Assembly: GCA_015680685.1 (NCBI GenBank)
Contig: MNCI01034964.1
Location: 94,239-156,238, forward strand
Source of the DNA: Gnetum montanum
Lineage: Eukaryota > Streptophyta > Gnetopsida > Gnetales > Gnetaceae
Direction of reading: 5' to 3'
DNA: 62,000 bases
Part shown: positions 33,220-45,789 of the stretch, piece by piece
How positions within the stretch are numbered: position 1 is the first letter of the stretch
Layout: every line of letters begins with the position of its first letter
Program-made: the position numbers and the translations under genes
The notes under the pieces: model-generated
What the model saw: the letters and a program-made list of their open reading frames with translations, nothing else
Database searches by the model: none
Told to the model about the DNA's origin: nothing

Positions 33220-34300
33220 CACTAGGGTGGTATGTTACATAGTGATGGCATTTCAAAGTGTTACATGATATAAACCTTATTCAACATTGGTGAGTCATGT
33301 CGAGGGTTGTGTCGATGACGACTTATCGATGTGGTCATGTTGACATGACCCCATTGATGCAGCTACATCAACATGAGATTTGATGCATTGATGTGGCCTC
33401 ATTGATGTAGTGTCTATTTTTTCCTATAAATACGCACTCACCTACCATGTTTATGACATCTTTTATCATAGTTGTAGTAGAGCTCTTGTAGTTTTCTTGC
33501 TTGAAAGTTAGAATATTTTTCTAAGTGCTCATAGTAGGAGTTAAAGAGTGTATGGATCTTTATTCGAACACTATTGTACCTAAGCATGGTAGTTAATGTA
33601 GCAATAAAGATGAGCTTTTTAATAAACCTTGTAGTAGTTTGAAGTAGATTAATTGTTTACCTATGCATTTAATGTTTTATCCAATTCCTTTAATGCTTAA
33701 GTAATTAAGTAATCAATTAAGCTAAATTAATCAAAATTAAATAGTGATTAATTAAGAACATAAGTAGGACCACTTCAAACATATGCTTGGTGCTTGGTAA
33801 TCCTAGTAACACTTAACGTTTGGTAACAAAGTATCATTAAATGTGTTCATGATGTGTACGGGAAGTGGGAACAGATGCTTATGTTAGGATTAGTTAGGTG
33901 TAGCTAGTTAGATTAAATTAGTAATTTAATTATTTTATTTCATTTATTAGTCTTTATCCTTAGGTGACTTAAAACATAAACCATAAAACTGATAAAAATC
34001 AAATGCTATAGTTGCACTTAACCATACTTTTGCATTTCACAAGTGTAATTGAAAAGACAATGATTACAATAGTTTGTTTCACTTCCTAGAGACTAGTGTA
34101 CTTAGAAGGCTATAAGTCCATGGAATGCGATCAGATCGTGCATGAATGCTTAGTGATTTGTTATGGTTGGGCATAAGGTCTACTCGCTACTCATCATTAG
34201 CATCATTGTTAAGGACTTGTACTTTGATATGTGCACTATCTAGGACTTAGTGAATACTATTTAAGATCATTGGAACAAACCTTAAGGACACAATAATTTG
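33220..34300 (+). mobile_element. Family G LTR and leader, plus strand (possible 5' end of element D)
   Basis: Homologous in inverted orientation to 4500-5400. U3 words of the GATGTGGTCATG type at 33300-33410 are followed by TATAAATACG at 33425. It precedes the gag-like region of element D in the same orientation. Because it does not resemble the LTR at 39482, either D is chimeric or this LTR belongs to another element. Confidence 0.5.
33425..33432 (+). promoter_or_regulatory. TATA box of family G LTR
   Basis: CCTATAAATACG preceded by a run of T; mirrored at 5220-5227. Confidence 0.5.
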
Positions 34301-34301
34301 A

Positions 34302-34329
34302 AAATAATAATAATAATAATAATAATAAT
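34302..34329. repeat. (AAT)n microsatellite
   Basis: About nine uninterrupted AAT units. Confidence 0.95.
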
Positions 34330-34362
34330 TTAAGCACACTAAATTTTTTTCTCTAATTCAAG

Positions 34363-35949
34363 ATGTCTTCTTCTCACATGCATGATGAGTCAAACCTACT
34401 AGTGCCCCAAGAATTTAAAGTAGTGTACACTCATCTAGATAAGTTTTTACCTAATGTCATCTTTATCCTACATTAGGATGAGCAACTACGATGGAGAGAT
34501 ATGGAGGGCAATGTTTTGTTACCTTCCAACTGATCTGTTCCTGGGATGCTATTCCAAATTTTTAAGAGGTTAGACATCTAGGATCTTCATGATGAATATG
34601 TTATGCAAGACCATGACTATTAGGACTACCATTCTACAAAAACATAATGCAAACAAGATCAACACCAAGAGAAGCACTATGAAGCTACGAAAGGAAAATA
34701 GTTGACTAATCGCTTATTCATGTTCGATCAAAATGATAATAAGGATCCTTACTCTAGTGGTTCTCACCATGAAGATTCTCCATCCCTTGGCTTTGGTGAA
34801 TGAGGCTTGAACCTAAATCTATAGTCCACTAATAAAAATTCAGGTTTAGGAAAATGTGGAACTCAAGGCAAGGGCTTAGGCAAGCATTGTGATGATAGTA
34901 AACTTGTTGATCATGGTTGTGACAACTAGAGAGGATGTGGTAGACACCAAGGTTGTGGTAGTCCTTCTCCCTCTTCATCCTCTTCATTTACATATTCTTC
35001 TTCCTCCTCTAAATCTAATCAAAACTATAGGGGACAAAACCACGATGAAGGTGAATAGTGAAACAATGATTGTAGGCCTTGTTATGAATGAACGGGTAGT
35101 AGGGGTTGTCATAGGCATCGTCAAAATCATGACAATGATGAACCTTTGCTGAGAACTTGAAGTATGCTAAAAATTGTATTGGTAGTCAAAATTCCAACTA
35201 GGCATGTGAAAGAGAGTAGAATCAAGAGGTTGGATATGAAAAATATCCACAAATTCAAGGGGGATATAACTTAGATCCATAGATCCATCTTCAAGCCTTT
35301 GACAATGCTTGTGCCTTGCAGAATATAGAGAATAATTGGAAAAAACTTAAGTTATTCCCCAAGACACTCATAAAAGAAGTAGAAAGTTGGTACCAATCCT
35401 TAGAACTAGAATTAATTTGTAGATGGAGTATACTGCTTGAGATGTTCAATGATAAATATTATACCTACTTCAAAGTATTTAACTTGAAGAAGCAAATCCA
35501 AGACTAGTGACAATGAACACATGAATCGTTGGATGTAGTTATAGGTAGGTATTATTCCATTCTACACATATGTCCTAGCCATGATTATTCTCATTGAGAG
35601 TAGCTTCATCATATCATAGATGGGCTTTGATCAAAAACGAGGAGAGCTCTTGGGATCTATGTCCAAGGAGGACTATATGAACTAATAGGCCATTAGATTC
35701 AAAGGCTGATTGAGTAAGTTGTAAAATAAGATGGTGAGTTAAGAAAATGGGAGAGTGCTAAGGAGTATAACTAGGACCCTTTCATCAAAAAAAGGGAGGT
35801 CTGATTCTATGGCAATGAGGGGGAGGCACTACTTGATGAAATGGTGTAGTAGAAAACCTTGCCAATTCAAAAATATATGTATGAAATTTTGGCTAAAGTT
35901 GACAAAATGTGGAAATATTTGGATGGAAAATTTCAAATTACTTTGAAAA
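34363..35949 (+). pseudogene. Element D gag region (Ty3/gypsy capsid), decayed
   Basis: Opens with MSSSHMHDESN at 34363. A low-complexity Ser/Gly/His/Asn-rich stretch follows (34830-35100). The recognisable capsid block is near 35275-35620: IHLQAFDNACALQNI, then LFPKTLIKEVESWYQSL, WSILLEMFNDKYY and LKKQIQD. This is the usual W-x(2)-L...F-x(3)-Y pattern of plant retrotransposon gag. It is clearly different from the gag of A and B. Stops and frameshifts are frequent. No zinc knuckle was recognised, and no protease core was seen before pol. Confidence 0.65.
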
Positions 35950-38900
35950 TTGTCAAAGAATCCAAAGAATAAGCTAGTGATCATGACTACAGGAGATCTT
36001 GAGCCTAGGAGTCTTGTAGACCATATAGCCTCAATAGAGAAACCTCTAGAATGGCCTAAAAACCAAGTTAAAACCCTTGACTTAGTAGCAAGAGACATAA
36101 CTGAAGATCCTCTAGTTGAGGTTCTTATATCAACACACAATGGTGAGGAGAAAACCCTTAAACTAAGTTCTTCACTAGAGCCTCAATGTATCCAAGACAT
36201 CACCAAAGTCTTACAGGATAACATTAAGGCATTTTCTTGGTGATATGAAGATATGCTAGGCCTAGATCCATGTCTAGTCTAGCACAACATCATATTAGAC
36301 CCTAGCATTGGACCAATTAAGCAAAAAGTGTGCAAGATTAAACTTGATTTGGCCTTGCCAATTCATGATGAAATCTCAAAGCTCTACCAAGAAGGTTTCA
36401 TTAGGGCTATCAATTATGTAGAATGGGTATCCAACATAGTGGTAGTTCCTAAAAAAATTGGGGTATCCATATTTGCATTGATTTTAAGACCTAAATAAAG
36501 CAACCATCAAGGATGACTTTCCTTTACATAGTATTGATTAACTTATCAATATTATAGCCAAACATCCCTTGTTGTCCTTTATGGATGGATTCTTGGGATA
36601 TAAACAAATTAAGATCAACCCAAAGCACCAACTTAGCATGACCTTTATGACCTATATCTTTAGTGCTTACATGTTAGGTTTGCTTAATGATTATCTAGAT
36701 GACATAGCTATGATGTCTAAGATAGTCAATGGCCATGCTAATGACCTAGATCTTACGCTTAAATGATGCCTAAAATACAAGCTTAGGCTTAATATTAAGA
36801 AGTGTGTCTTCAATGTCAAGACTAGTAAGATGCTTGGCTTTGTGGTCTTTGAAGCAAGGATATGTGTAGATCTTCATAATGGTAAAGCCATATTCAAATT
36901 CATAGCACCTACCCAGATTAAAGAGCTTTGGGGATTATAACGTAGATTACAGTTTATTTGTAGGTGTATTGCTAGGATTATAGATTAGTTACAACCCATG
37001 CAACACTTTCTTAAGAAAGGAGTTTACTATGAATGGACTACTCAATGCCAGGATGCCTTTGAAAACCTTAAGTAAGAGTTGACACAACTACCAATAGTCT
37101 ATCCTCTACAAGAGCATAAACTATTTAACATTTATCTCAACACCTCTAATTCATCCATTGCCTCCCTACTCTATTAGAAAAATGATAATGGAGCAGAAAT
37201 GTCTATATACTACCTTAGTCATGCATTAGTTGTCCATGAGACCTGATACATTGAAGTGGAGAAGTATTGTCTAGTAATATTCTTCTCTTTGAAGAAATGA
37301 AGACACTACTTCTTCAAAAGCCAAGTTAATGTAATTTGGCAAGGATAACATACTTAGAGCCATAATGACCAGCATCAATAAAAGTAGCCATATAGCTTGA
37401 TGAGAAGCCATAACTATAGAGTTTAACCTTCATTGTGTCTCTCAATCTTCAACAAAAGGTTAAGCTATACTTGTACAACTCACAGTTTCACCTATTGATG
37501 ACCAAGTAGCCATACATCCTATGTTTCTTGATGAACACATTAACATAGTTAGCCAAGTGCTTGAGGGTTATGAGGTAGTCATGAACTTCAATGGAGCTTC
37601 AACCACCCATGGGGCTAGTGTTGCTACCATTGTAACATTTCCATTTGGTGAGATTCAATCCTTTGCCTATCGTTTTGGGTTCCCATGTACCAACAACATA
37701 GTAGAATATGAGGGTTTAATCAGAGGGATAATGGTATTCATGATCTAAGAATTAGACACATAGCCATCAAAGGTAATTCACAGCTCATGGTTAATCAAGT
37801 AACCAAAGTATCTGCATGCAAGGCTAAGCACTTATAACCTTACTATGACCTAGGGAAGTAGTTATTAGAGCATTTTATAGATGTTGATATCCAACACATA
37901 CCTTCAAATGAAAATTTCATAGTTTATGTAATTGCAACATTAACCCTTAGTGTGGTGGTAGATGTGTTTAGAAACTTGTCCAGCTTAACCAAAGGAGTGA
38001 GATGATAATATCAAATTCTACCTTATGCATGGTGAATCCTCATGAGGCCTGACTACTACTTAGAAGGATTCCATATGCAAGTGATTGAAGTATTATAGGT
38101 GATAGCACATTATGTTGATGATTATATGATGGCATACTCCTAAAGTGCTTAGGTAAAACCAAAGCTAGAATAGTCCTAGAGGAGGTTCATGGGGGTATTT
38201 TTGGAGGGAAAATAGGACCTAGAGCCATGGTCACTAATATTAGATGACTAGGATACTATTGACCCCATATGAAGAATGAAAACTTGTAAAAGGTTAAGTG
38301 ATGTGACACATGCTAATGATATAGCATCCTGATACATGTATCACCAATTGAGTTACATAAAACCTAGATAACATGGCCATTTCAATGATGGAGGTTTGAT
38401 ATCATTGGACCCATAATGCCTAAGTCTTCTACAATACATAGCTTCATCATCACTACAACTGAATGCTTTACCAAGTGGATTAAGGCCATTTCCCTAAGGA
38501 AGACCACATTTGAACAAGTTTGCAAATTTATTCTAGATAGCATTGTAGCTCTTTTTGGCATACCCATGACCATAGTTATGGATAATAGACCTTAATTTAG
38601 TAGCTAAGAAACCAAGGATTTCTATCACAACCTAGGCATTAAGCATTCTTTTTCATCACCTTATGATCCTCAATCTAATGAATAAGTAGAAGCAAGAAAC
38701 AAGGCCATCATCAACTTACTCAAGAAGATGCTCAATAATAGCAATTGGAAGTGACATGAGTGGCTTGTCCATATACTATGGGCATATAGAACAACCTATT
38801 GCACAACAACTAGCATGACTCGTTATAGCCTTTTTTATAGTTTTGAAGCTATTATAAATCTTGACTTGTAGGTGCCATCACTCCAAGTAGCCTTGAAGGA

Positions 38901-39230
38901 CTTCATCAATGATGAGTAGAATAAAGAGTTGTGAACAAGAGCCCTAGATTTAGTGGAGGAATAGTGTATGTGATCATTTCTCACATCAAGCACTATTAAG
39001 AGAGGAAGAAGTGACAATGTTACCATGACTTGATCATGTGCAAGATCAAGGACAAGAACCTAGTTCTCAAGGCCATTTGTGAGCATGTAGAAAAATTCTC
39101 AACCAATTGAGAAGGGTCCTTCCTTGTCACTAGAGCCTATAGCAATAGAGCATTTAGAATAGTAGATATGGATGGGAATGATCTAGCTAATTTGGTCAAC
39201 CATTCCTATCTAAATCCATACTACATGTAG
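35950..39230 (+). pseudogene. Element D pol: RT (partly deleted), RNase H, archaeal-type RNase H, integrase
   Basis: The linker (DLEPRSLVDHIASIEKP) is near 36000. RT follows with EISKLYQEGFIRA, LSFMDGFLGYKQIKINP and catalytic YLDD at 36692-36703. The segment between TFMT and YLDD is much shorter than in A, so part of RT is deleted. The first RNase H is near 37120-37320 (IYLNTSNSS, YYLSHALVVHE). The archaeal-type RNase H is near 37560-37930 (FNGAST, FPCTNNIVEYEGLIRG), again with Asn for the first Asp. Integrase at 38290-39230 keeps D-D-E at the aligned positions (FDIIGP, VMDNRP, VEARNKAI) although TAG and TGA stops interrupt it. It ends HSYLNPYYM-like at 39230. Tat-type Ty3/gypsy. Confidence 0.85.
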
Positions 39231-39261
39231 CTAATGATCATCAATAAGTGATCCTACTTTC

Positions 39262-39360
39262 AAATGGTTTGCTATGATCTTACACTAGCAACCTAGCCTA
39301 CCAGGGCCTTCAACTAGTGCCATGGCCTACCATGGCCTTAAACTAGCAACATTGGTAACC
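39262..39360 (+). repeat. Motif cluster after integrase in element D (3 copies)
   Basis: TGCTATGATCTTACACTAGC, CTACCAGGGCCTTCAACTAG and CTACCATGGCCTTAAACTAG follow the integrase stop within about 130 bases, as cluster III does in A. Confidence 0.8.
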
Positions 39361-39465
39361 TAGATAGCATGATTCTCATGTGACATGTATGCATTATAGT
39401 TTTATAATATGTAGTGGTGTTTTTTATTCTTTGTTAGTGCCTCTTGGATAAATCCTTTAGACACT

Positions 39466-39481
39466 AACAAAGCAGGGCCAT
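39466..39481 (+). other. Polypurine tract of element D
   Basis: AACAAAGCAGGGCCAT directly before TGAAACATC; it corresponds to the tracts of A, E and F with a few changes. Confidence 0.65.
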
Positions 39482-40860
39482 TGAAACATCATAAAAATTT
39501 GCGTGCTATAGTCAATCTTCATCATGTAGCTTTCACCCCATGAACCTTGAGGAAACTTTTCATTATAAAGGTGAAAATTGTAACCCATAATGGGCAATTT
39601 CACATACTTTATACTTTTGGGGTTGAAAATGCCTCATAAGTGATCAAAACCTCATTCCCCAAGGGAACAATATCACATAGTGTTTATAATTGGGTTTGGG
39701 AGGGGGGTTAAAAATGCATTTTGGAATGAAAAAAAAGGCAATTTAATGGGTTTTATAGGAGGTATACATTTTTTTATGCTAGAAACACATGCAAGAGTTA
39801 GATCTCACCTACCCCCAGCATTGAAGGATGGGGGTTTTGGAAACTTTCCCTTCCTCTCTCTTCAAAGTAGAGGAGACCACATGAAAAGCTTGGAAACCTT
39901 TCTCCTAGTGTAGAAACATTTTCCTCTTAGCATGAAAGTCTTCCCCCAATGTGAAGGCTTCATTCCTAATGTGAAAAATTCAATCCCCTAGTGTGGAAGC
40001 AACAAAAGCAAAAATTCATTAATTCATGCACCTCAACATTGACCAACCACTTCAACAACCATGGTGAAGAGCTCAACATGGAAGATTCATCTCTAGCATG
40101 GAAGGTGTTACCCAATTACTATTTATAGTAAATGGAATGAAGATGGGGGAAAGTACTTACTATGTATAGTAACCCCTCAAATTTGGGCATCAATCTTACT
40201 TAAATTTGTAAAAAATTGTAGCTATTTTAAGCCAAATTTACAGTCATTTCATAGCCAATTTGCAGCCCTATTTATGGCCCAAAGACCTTATATAAGCTAG
40301 CCTCCAATACCATTTATAGGTTTAGAAATTTTGTACAAAGTTCAACAAATTTTTAGGGCATAAAAGCATCTTTTGTTCAACAAATTCTAAGCAAAGTTCA
40401 ACATTTTTTCAAAATTCCACAATTTGGTCATTTTCAAATACTCAAGAGATCTTGAAGGTTCCTATGCTTGAATTCTCTTGAACCCCAACATGGAAGCATT
40501 GTGGCCTAAATATTTGGTAAATTTTTTGTATCAACACTATACTTTTGGGATTTTCGAAACCCAACATGCAGTAATTTGGTATCCAAATTTTCCACCTTTT
40601 CCATCCCCTAGTAGTGCTCCAATTGGTATATACAAGTTTGCATCAATGATGGAAGGTTTGATAACATCAAGAGTGGCTTAGCACCGAAATTGTGGAGCAG
40701 ATCACATTAGCTTCAATGCCCTTTGAACTCTTGCATAAGTGAGCCCCCCTTTTTGCTCATCTAGGCACCATTTGTACACCTTTCTCTAACTTATTCTTTA
40801 TTCTTTCTTAATAAAGTTTTAATCTTGTAGTTTTGTGTTCAAAAATAAATTTAATACATT
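39482..40860 (+). repeat. Element D 3' LTR (3' end uncertain, probably truncated)
   Basis: Starts TGAAACATCATAAAA. It is homologous in inverted orientation to the E LTR (49498-50762): the AATCTTCATCATGTAGCTTT block, TTCACATACTTTATACTTTT and a long T/G-rich segment. It also shares the AATAAAGTTTTAA polyadenylation-like block at 40811 with E. A TATATAA word lies at 40289. Homology to E stops near 40860, well before the E LTR end. The short open frame at 39680-39913 is a by-product. Confidence 0.75.
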
Positions 40861-40899
40861 GCAAGGAATAACTTTAACATTTACAAGCCATGCTACAAA

Positions 40900-42252
40900 C
40901 TATTTCTATTCAATGTCAAACATCTTGACCAAGTTCTATAACTTGTGATAATTATGCATTCTTTTGGCTAGGTCCTTAGTAACCAATCATTGATCAGGGA
41001 AATGGTTCCTAAGCACCTCATGCTCTACATTGGCTATCTCCAACTTTTACATGGTCTCTTTATGATGCTTGAATTTGAGCACATAGAGGAGGTATGAACT
41101 ATTCACTTAATTCTCAAGCTCTATCCTTGCCCTCCCTATAGTTAACATAGACAAGTTTGCATAATGGAGGTTGGTGAGCTCCATGTATTCTATCATATCT
41201 TCTATTTGCAACTCCTTTAGGTAGATTTAGTTTTATTGTATGCATTTAGGCTATCAAAGATCAATTTCCATACATCAACTCTTGGCTAGCTGAATTTGGT
41301 TCTTGTTTATTGCTATGAAGAGCCCCTCCTAGTCCTTGTAGTGATTTTTTCACTCTTTTAAATTTTAGGACCTCATTTTCTAGGCAGCTACCTTGGTGAC
41401 TATCTGTTGACAAAGTGCCTAGACTTCCTCCATAGAGAGATTGTGATTCTATATTGCCAACCTCCTCAACTCAAAGTTCACATTGGCTAGTTGCTCCTAC
41501 TATTGTTGCACAAACTTGATCATTTGGTCCTCTTGTTTCTAAACATTCTGTAGGTGATCAAGGTCCTTGGTAAGGACCAAATTTTTCTTAGGGATTTGAT
41601 TCATGTATTTATTATTGTTGATGGCTAATGCTTCTAATAATGAGGTGTAAAATATCACCATCTCCTTTGCATTCTCAACCTCAATTTCCACTAATGTTTT
41701 TGGAAAGATTCATCTCTACTAAGGTTCAGGCTAAGAACGATAGGATCCAAGAGATGGCCCTACAACTCTACAACTTCGGCAACCAACCAAAATTTTTTAG
41801 TTTTGGCTACCTCTAGCTAGGCATTGAGAATGATGAGCTTGCCATTTGTTTCTAGTATCTCTAACTAGGTTTCGATAATCTCATCTACAAGATCAAAGAT
41901 CTCCAAAAGTAATTACTTGGTTTCCACAAGTTAATCCAACACCTCCTCATGTTGGGTTGCACTTAGTTGATCACTTTCTTCTCTTATAGAAGCTTGTATA
42001 TCTTTCAAAATAGAAACATTAAGCATCACTATTGTAGAAGCATTCAAATCCTCAACCACCACTTCCACCATTGTTTCTTGGCCATGGTGCTACAACAACA
42101 AGATAGTCACCCTCTTTGCCTTCCTCTAGGCACACTGAGAAAGTTGTGGTATTCTCAATGATTTCAATGAACTCTTGGTATCTAGGGATAGACACCAAAG
42201 CTTTTTGGATGCTTGGATTTGTTCTTATAGGTGCCTGCATGCTATGACATCT
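40900..42252 (-). pseudogene. Decayed coiled-coil coding sequence, possible third copy of the antisense gene (3' half)
   Basis: Reads on the minus strand from an AG acceptor-like site near 42250 (GATGTCATAG) into MQAPIRTNPSIQKALVSIP. A long heptad-rich region follows, including ASTIVMLNVSILKDIQASI, EEVLD, LEILETNGKLIILNA and NKYMNQIPKKNLVLTKDLD, then FKHHKETM and LEIANVEHEVLR near 41000. Frames are broken mostly by TAG. The opening (QAPI, V-x-I-P, EFI) fits the exon starting at 61796 (QAPIPK, VETPNKVEFI) and the ESWAKIPNKFTFI block of the A antisense gene, and like A it is followed by a coiled coil. Homology beyond this exon is weak, so the identity is tentative. Confidence 0.5.
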
Positions 42253-42689
42253 AAAACATTTGATGCTAGAAAACCGAAAATTCTAGGTGAAATAGTTTAA
42301 CTTTGAATCCCGAGGGCTTCTAAGAAGAGGGTTTAAAGCACACTAAAAAATCTTGTTGATCATGTAGGGACTTAGAAATTGTAAAATAGGGTAAAATAAT
42401 TAAATAAAAATTGTAAATCCAAGCAAGATAAATAGGAAAAAAAACTTACACAAAACAAATGAATTGCATATTTTATCCAAACTAATAATAGTTGTAGATA
42501 CAAAAATCTCAATGGAGTACAAGTATTTTGTGCTTAAAATGCACAAGAGATGTATGAGAAGTGGTCATAGTCATGGTGAAACTATCAAAGTGTGTCCTAT
42601 AGTTACCTCCACAATTTAGGCTATTCCAAGTTCCACTCCTAAAACTCTTTGCTAGTTCTTATGTTGGATCTGTTATTCTAGTTGAAAAA

Positions 42690-43400
42690 TAGGTAAATTA
42701 ATTACAATGTTGGTTGTAAAGGNNNNNNNNNNNNNNNNNNNNNNNNNNNNNNNNNNNNNNNNNNNNNNNNNNNNNNNNNNNNNNNNNNNNNNNNNNNNNN
42801 NNNNNNNNNNNNNNNNNNNNNNNNNNNNNNNNNNNNNNNNNNNNNNNNNNNNNNNNNNNNNNNNNNNNNNNNNNNNNNNNNNNNNNNNNNNNNNNNNNNN
42901 NNNNNNNNNNNNNNNNNNNNNNNNNNNNNNNNNNNNNNNNNNNNNNNNNNNNNNNNNNNNNNNNNNNNNNNNNNNNNNNNNNNNNNNNNNNNNNNNNNNN
43001 NNNNNNNNNNNNNNNNNNNNNNNNNNNNNNNNNNNNNNNNNNNNNNNNNNNNNNNNNNNNNNNNNNNNNNNNNNNNNNNNNNNNNNNNNNNNNNNNNNNN
43101 NNNNNNNNNNNNNNNNNNNNNNNNNNNNNNNNNNNNNNNNNNNNNNNNNNNNNNNNNNNNNNNNNNNNNNNNNNNNNNNNNNNNNNNNNNNNNNNNNNNN
43201 NNNNNNNNNNNNNNNNNNNNNNNNNNNNNNNNNNNNNNNNNNNNNNNNNNNNNNNNNNNNNNNNNNNNNNNNNNNNNNNNNNNNNNNNNNNNNNNNNNNN
43301 NNNNNNNNNNNNNNNNNNNNNNNNNNNNNNNNNNNNNNNNNNNNNNNNNNNNNNNNNNNNTTGTAAGGTAATTGCAATGTTGGTTGCCAAGAGGGTAAGG
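42690..43400. other. Assembly gap (42723-43360, 638 N) with similar sequence on both sides
   Basis: Left flank: TTACAATGTTGGTTGTAAAGG. Right flank: TTGTAAGGTAATTGCAATGT then TGGTTGCC. The flanks are variants of one short unit, so the gap probably sits in a tandem repeat. The open frames reported across it are artefacts of N. Confidence 0.9.
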
Positions 43401-44328
43401 TATGTGCTTGACTTTTTGTTGCAATGGTAGTACGTTGAGAGTCTTCAATGCCTAGGTAGTTGCCAATTTTTCAAAAAATCTTAGACAATGACAAATGTTT
43501 TAAGTGCTCTAGCTTAAAAAATGTAAAACCAAGAAAAATTTTATTGGTGAAAGAATTTTTCATAGAACTCATTCACCATGTTCAAATTTGGCTTTTGTAG
43601 GATATATGGTTACTAGTTTTTGGCTACAAATTTCTACAATGATTGCTCATAGATTGGTATAATTTGTAGGTGTGGTAGGCCATCATTTCAAATGTAGTTG
43701 TCTATTTCTAGTAAGTTTTGATGCACCCAGGCCAAAAAACCATACTAGATACTATAAATAGTAAATGGACTTTTCTAAACATTCTAGCTTCACCCATCTA
43801 CGCTGGCCTCATGGGAACAACACTAGCATCATGGAATCCACACTAGAATTGGTGGAGAAATGCTAGCCTAGATAGAAAATCAAAATCCCAAAAACTCCAA
43901 TGATGGCTTTTGTGAAAAAGTAGACATCCCGCAACTCCAAAGCTAGCCTTGTGGCATCCACACTAAAGGTTATGGGAACTATGCTAGCCATTTATGGGAA
44001 AATGAAACCCAACAACTCCAATTGGATGTAGTTATTTCCAACGTAGTTGAGTCTATGACCAACATAAAACCCATGAAAATGCCAAATTTGATAGTTTCTA
44101 AGGCATTTTCAACCTTTCCAAGCCCAAATATAGACATGACATGAATTTTTCCACTTAGCAAGTGAGCCTATGATAACTTATGGGGCATTTTTCAATCCAA
44201 AAAGTTTAAGTATGTGAGATTATAGCTCATGGGCTTCCAATTTTACAATGAGAATCTAGCCTTAAGTGCATGGGTGAAGGCTACAATACTAAAAAGGTTA
44301 CAACATGCATTTTCGTAATGGTGTTTCA
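43361..44328 (-). repeat. Element F 3' LTR, minus strand (far end hidden by gap)
   Basis: Starts on the minus strand at 44328 with TGAAACACC. Blocks around 44160-44320 match the beginnings of the E and D LTRs (GGTTATAACATG, TCATAGTTT, TGGGGCATTTTTCA). A TATA-like TACTATAAATAG lies near 43750. The boundary at the low-coordinate end is unknown. Confidence 0.6.
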
Positions 44329-44346
44329 TTGGCTCCTCTTTGTTGA
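44329..44346 (-). other. Polypurine tract of element F
   Basis: On the minus strand CAACAAAGAGGAGCCAA abuts the LTR start, close to the element A tract. Confidence 0.75.
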
Positions 44347-45479
44347 TATTTGGAGGATTGATCTAAGAGACATCGACAAAGGATACAAAACACCACTATA
44401 GCTCTATCATCAATATTCCCTCTACACACTTGATTCCATACTATCAAACTATGCTAAAGAGTGCTTGTGATGATGAGATAAGGATATGGTGAGGTGATAG
44501 AGGCTAAATGCTATATTTGATCACAAGGGAGTGGTCACAGGAGCTAACAATGAGTTTCCTATGTTAACATCATGGTTATAGTTATGGTTGTGACATTTTA
44601 AGTTGATCAATGTCGTATTCACACATTGTATTTTGAAATATTAATTACTCAGTAATGTTTTTAAGGAATCAACACCTCACTCTAAGGCTTATTTGGCCAT
44701 TAGGCTCCTCCTTTTGCTTTTTTGGAGCTATTAGTTTGTCTTTTAATCTTCATCAAACTTTTAGCTTTTCAGTAATTTTCTCTTCCATTTTTGTCATTTT
44801 TTTTCTTGGGGTGAAACCTTCATTAGGTTTTATTATCAAGGCTCAATTTGATTTGGTTTTCCCATTGAATGATTTGTTACATTCAAGGAACTTTATGGTG
44901 GAGCATGACAAAGGAATGTCAAACTTAGGTCATCATTGTTATTTAGGTCAAGGAAGGTCATAATTAGACTATGGAATTGAGCTTAAGGAATGTTAATGGA
45001 AATGATGTGAAATAAGCACTCTTAGTATGACAAGATAAACTAACAAAATGTTGTGCATCAAGTTCACATGATAACGTGCTAGCATGATGAGCTACACCTT
45101 TACAATGACTTCAGGTTTCATCCCACAAGCACAACTTTGAGAGGACAAGAAAACATGTTGTTACAAGATAATGCATAGGGTTACATGAGAAAACTAATAG
45201 ACTAGGTCACCATTGTTACAACATAGAGAGATCTATGCCATGCAAAGTATATTTACAAAGCTTATAGTTCATTCATTGTGCAAAATAGAGAGAGAGAAAA
45301 AGCATGTGGGCTCTCTTATTGTAGACCATTAGAGTCATCAACATCAGACATTGATTGCAACCTATCAATAATGATAAACAACACTATAAGTAAACATGTG
45401 AGTCTTAGATGTAATTAGTGATATGTGATGGATTTAATGTTAAATAGCAAAGGTTTGAAGTTTTCTTGAGTAGGTTTAA
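44347..45479. other. Interior of element F without recognised coding sequence
   Basis: RT, RNase H and integrase, expected here on the minus strand, are not recognisable. The hydrophobic plus-strand frame at 44655-44963 is AT-rich and matches no family. Confidence 0.45.
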
Positions 45480-45720
45480 GTTCTAGTAAGAAACTTGGTT
45501 TCAAGTGCTTTCTCATTACCATCGTGATCTTAGATGGGAACTTTGACTAAAGGACCTTTTGTGATGTTTCTAGCTTCTAAATTAATGATCATCAAGCTAA
45601 CTCAAGGTGTTATGGTTGTATAGTAAAATGGTTTTAGTGCTTAAGGTTTGAATATTTTGAGGCCAACTTGATGTAACAACATCATAAGAAGGATCTCATC
45701 TAGGCCTTAAGGCTAGTCGA
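45480..45720 (-). pseudogene. Element F remnant of the region before RT
   Basis: Minus-strand sequence around 45600-45540 (TTAGAAGCTAGAAACATCAC then CCTTTAGTCAAAGTTCCCAT) parallels D at 36085-36130 (TTAGTAGCAAGAGACATAAC then CCTCTAGTTGAGGTTCTTAT). It is very short and decayed. It shows that F is of the D/E type with most of pol lost. Confidence 0.55.
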
Positions 45721-45789
45721 ATTTGCTTCCTTATCCTTCTAGCTCAATCATGCATGTCAACATAAGCACTTCAATGGTGCTTGTGTAAT

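Noticed and set aside
42673-43448. Long open frames through the N gap
   Set aside because: They consist almost wholly of unknown residues; artefact of N.
44655-44963. Hydrophobic plus-strand frame of 102 residues, possible membrane protein
   Set aside because: T-rich composition alone explains it; no start context or homology, and it lies in a decayed element.
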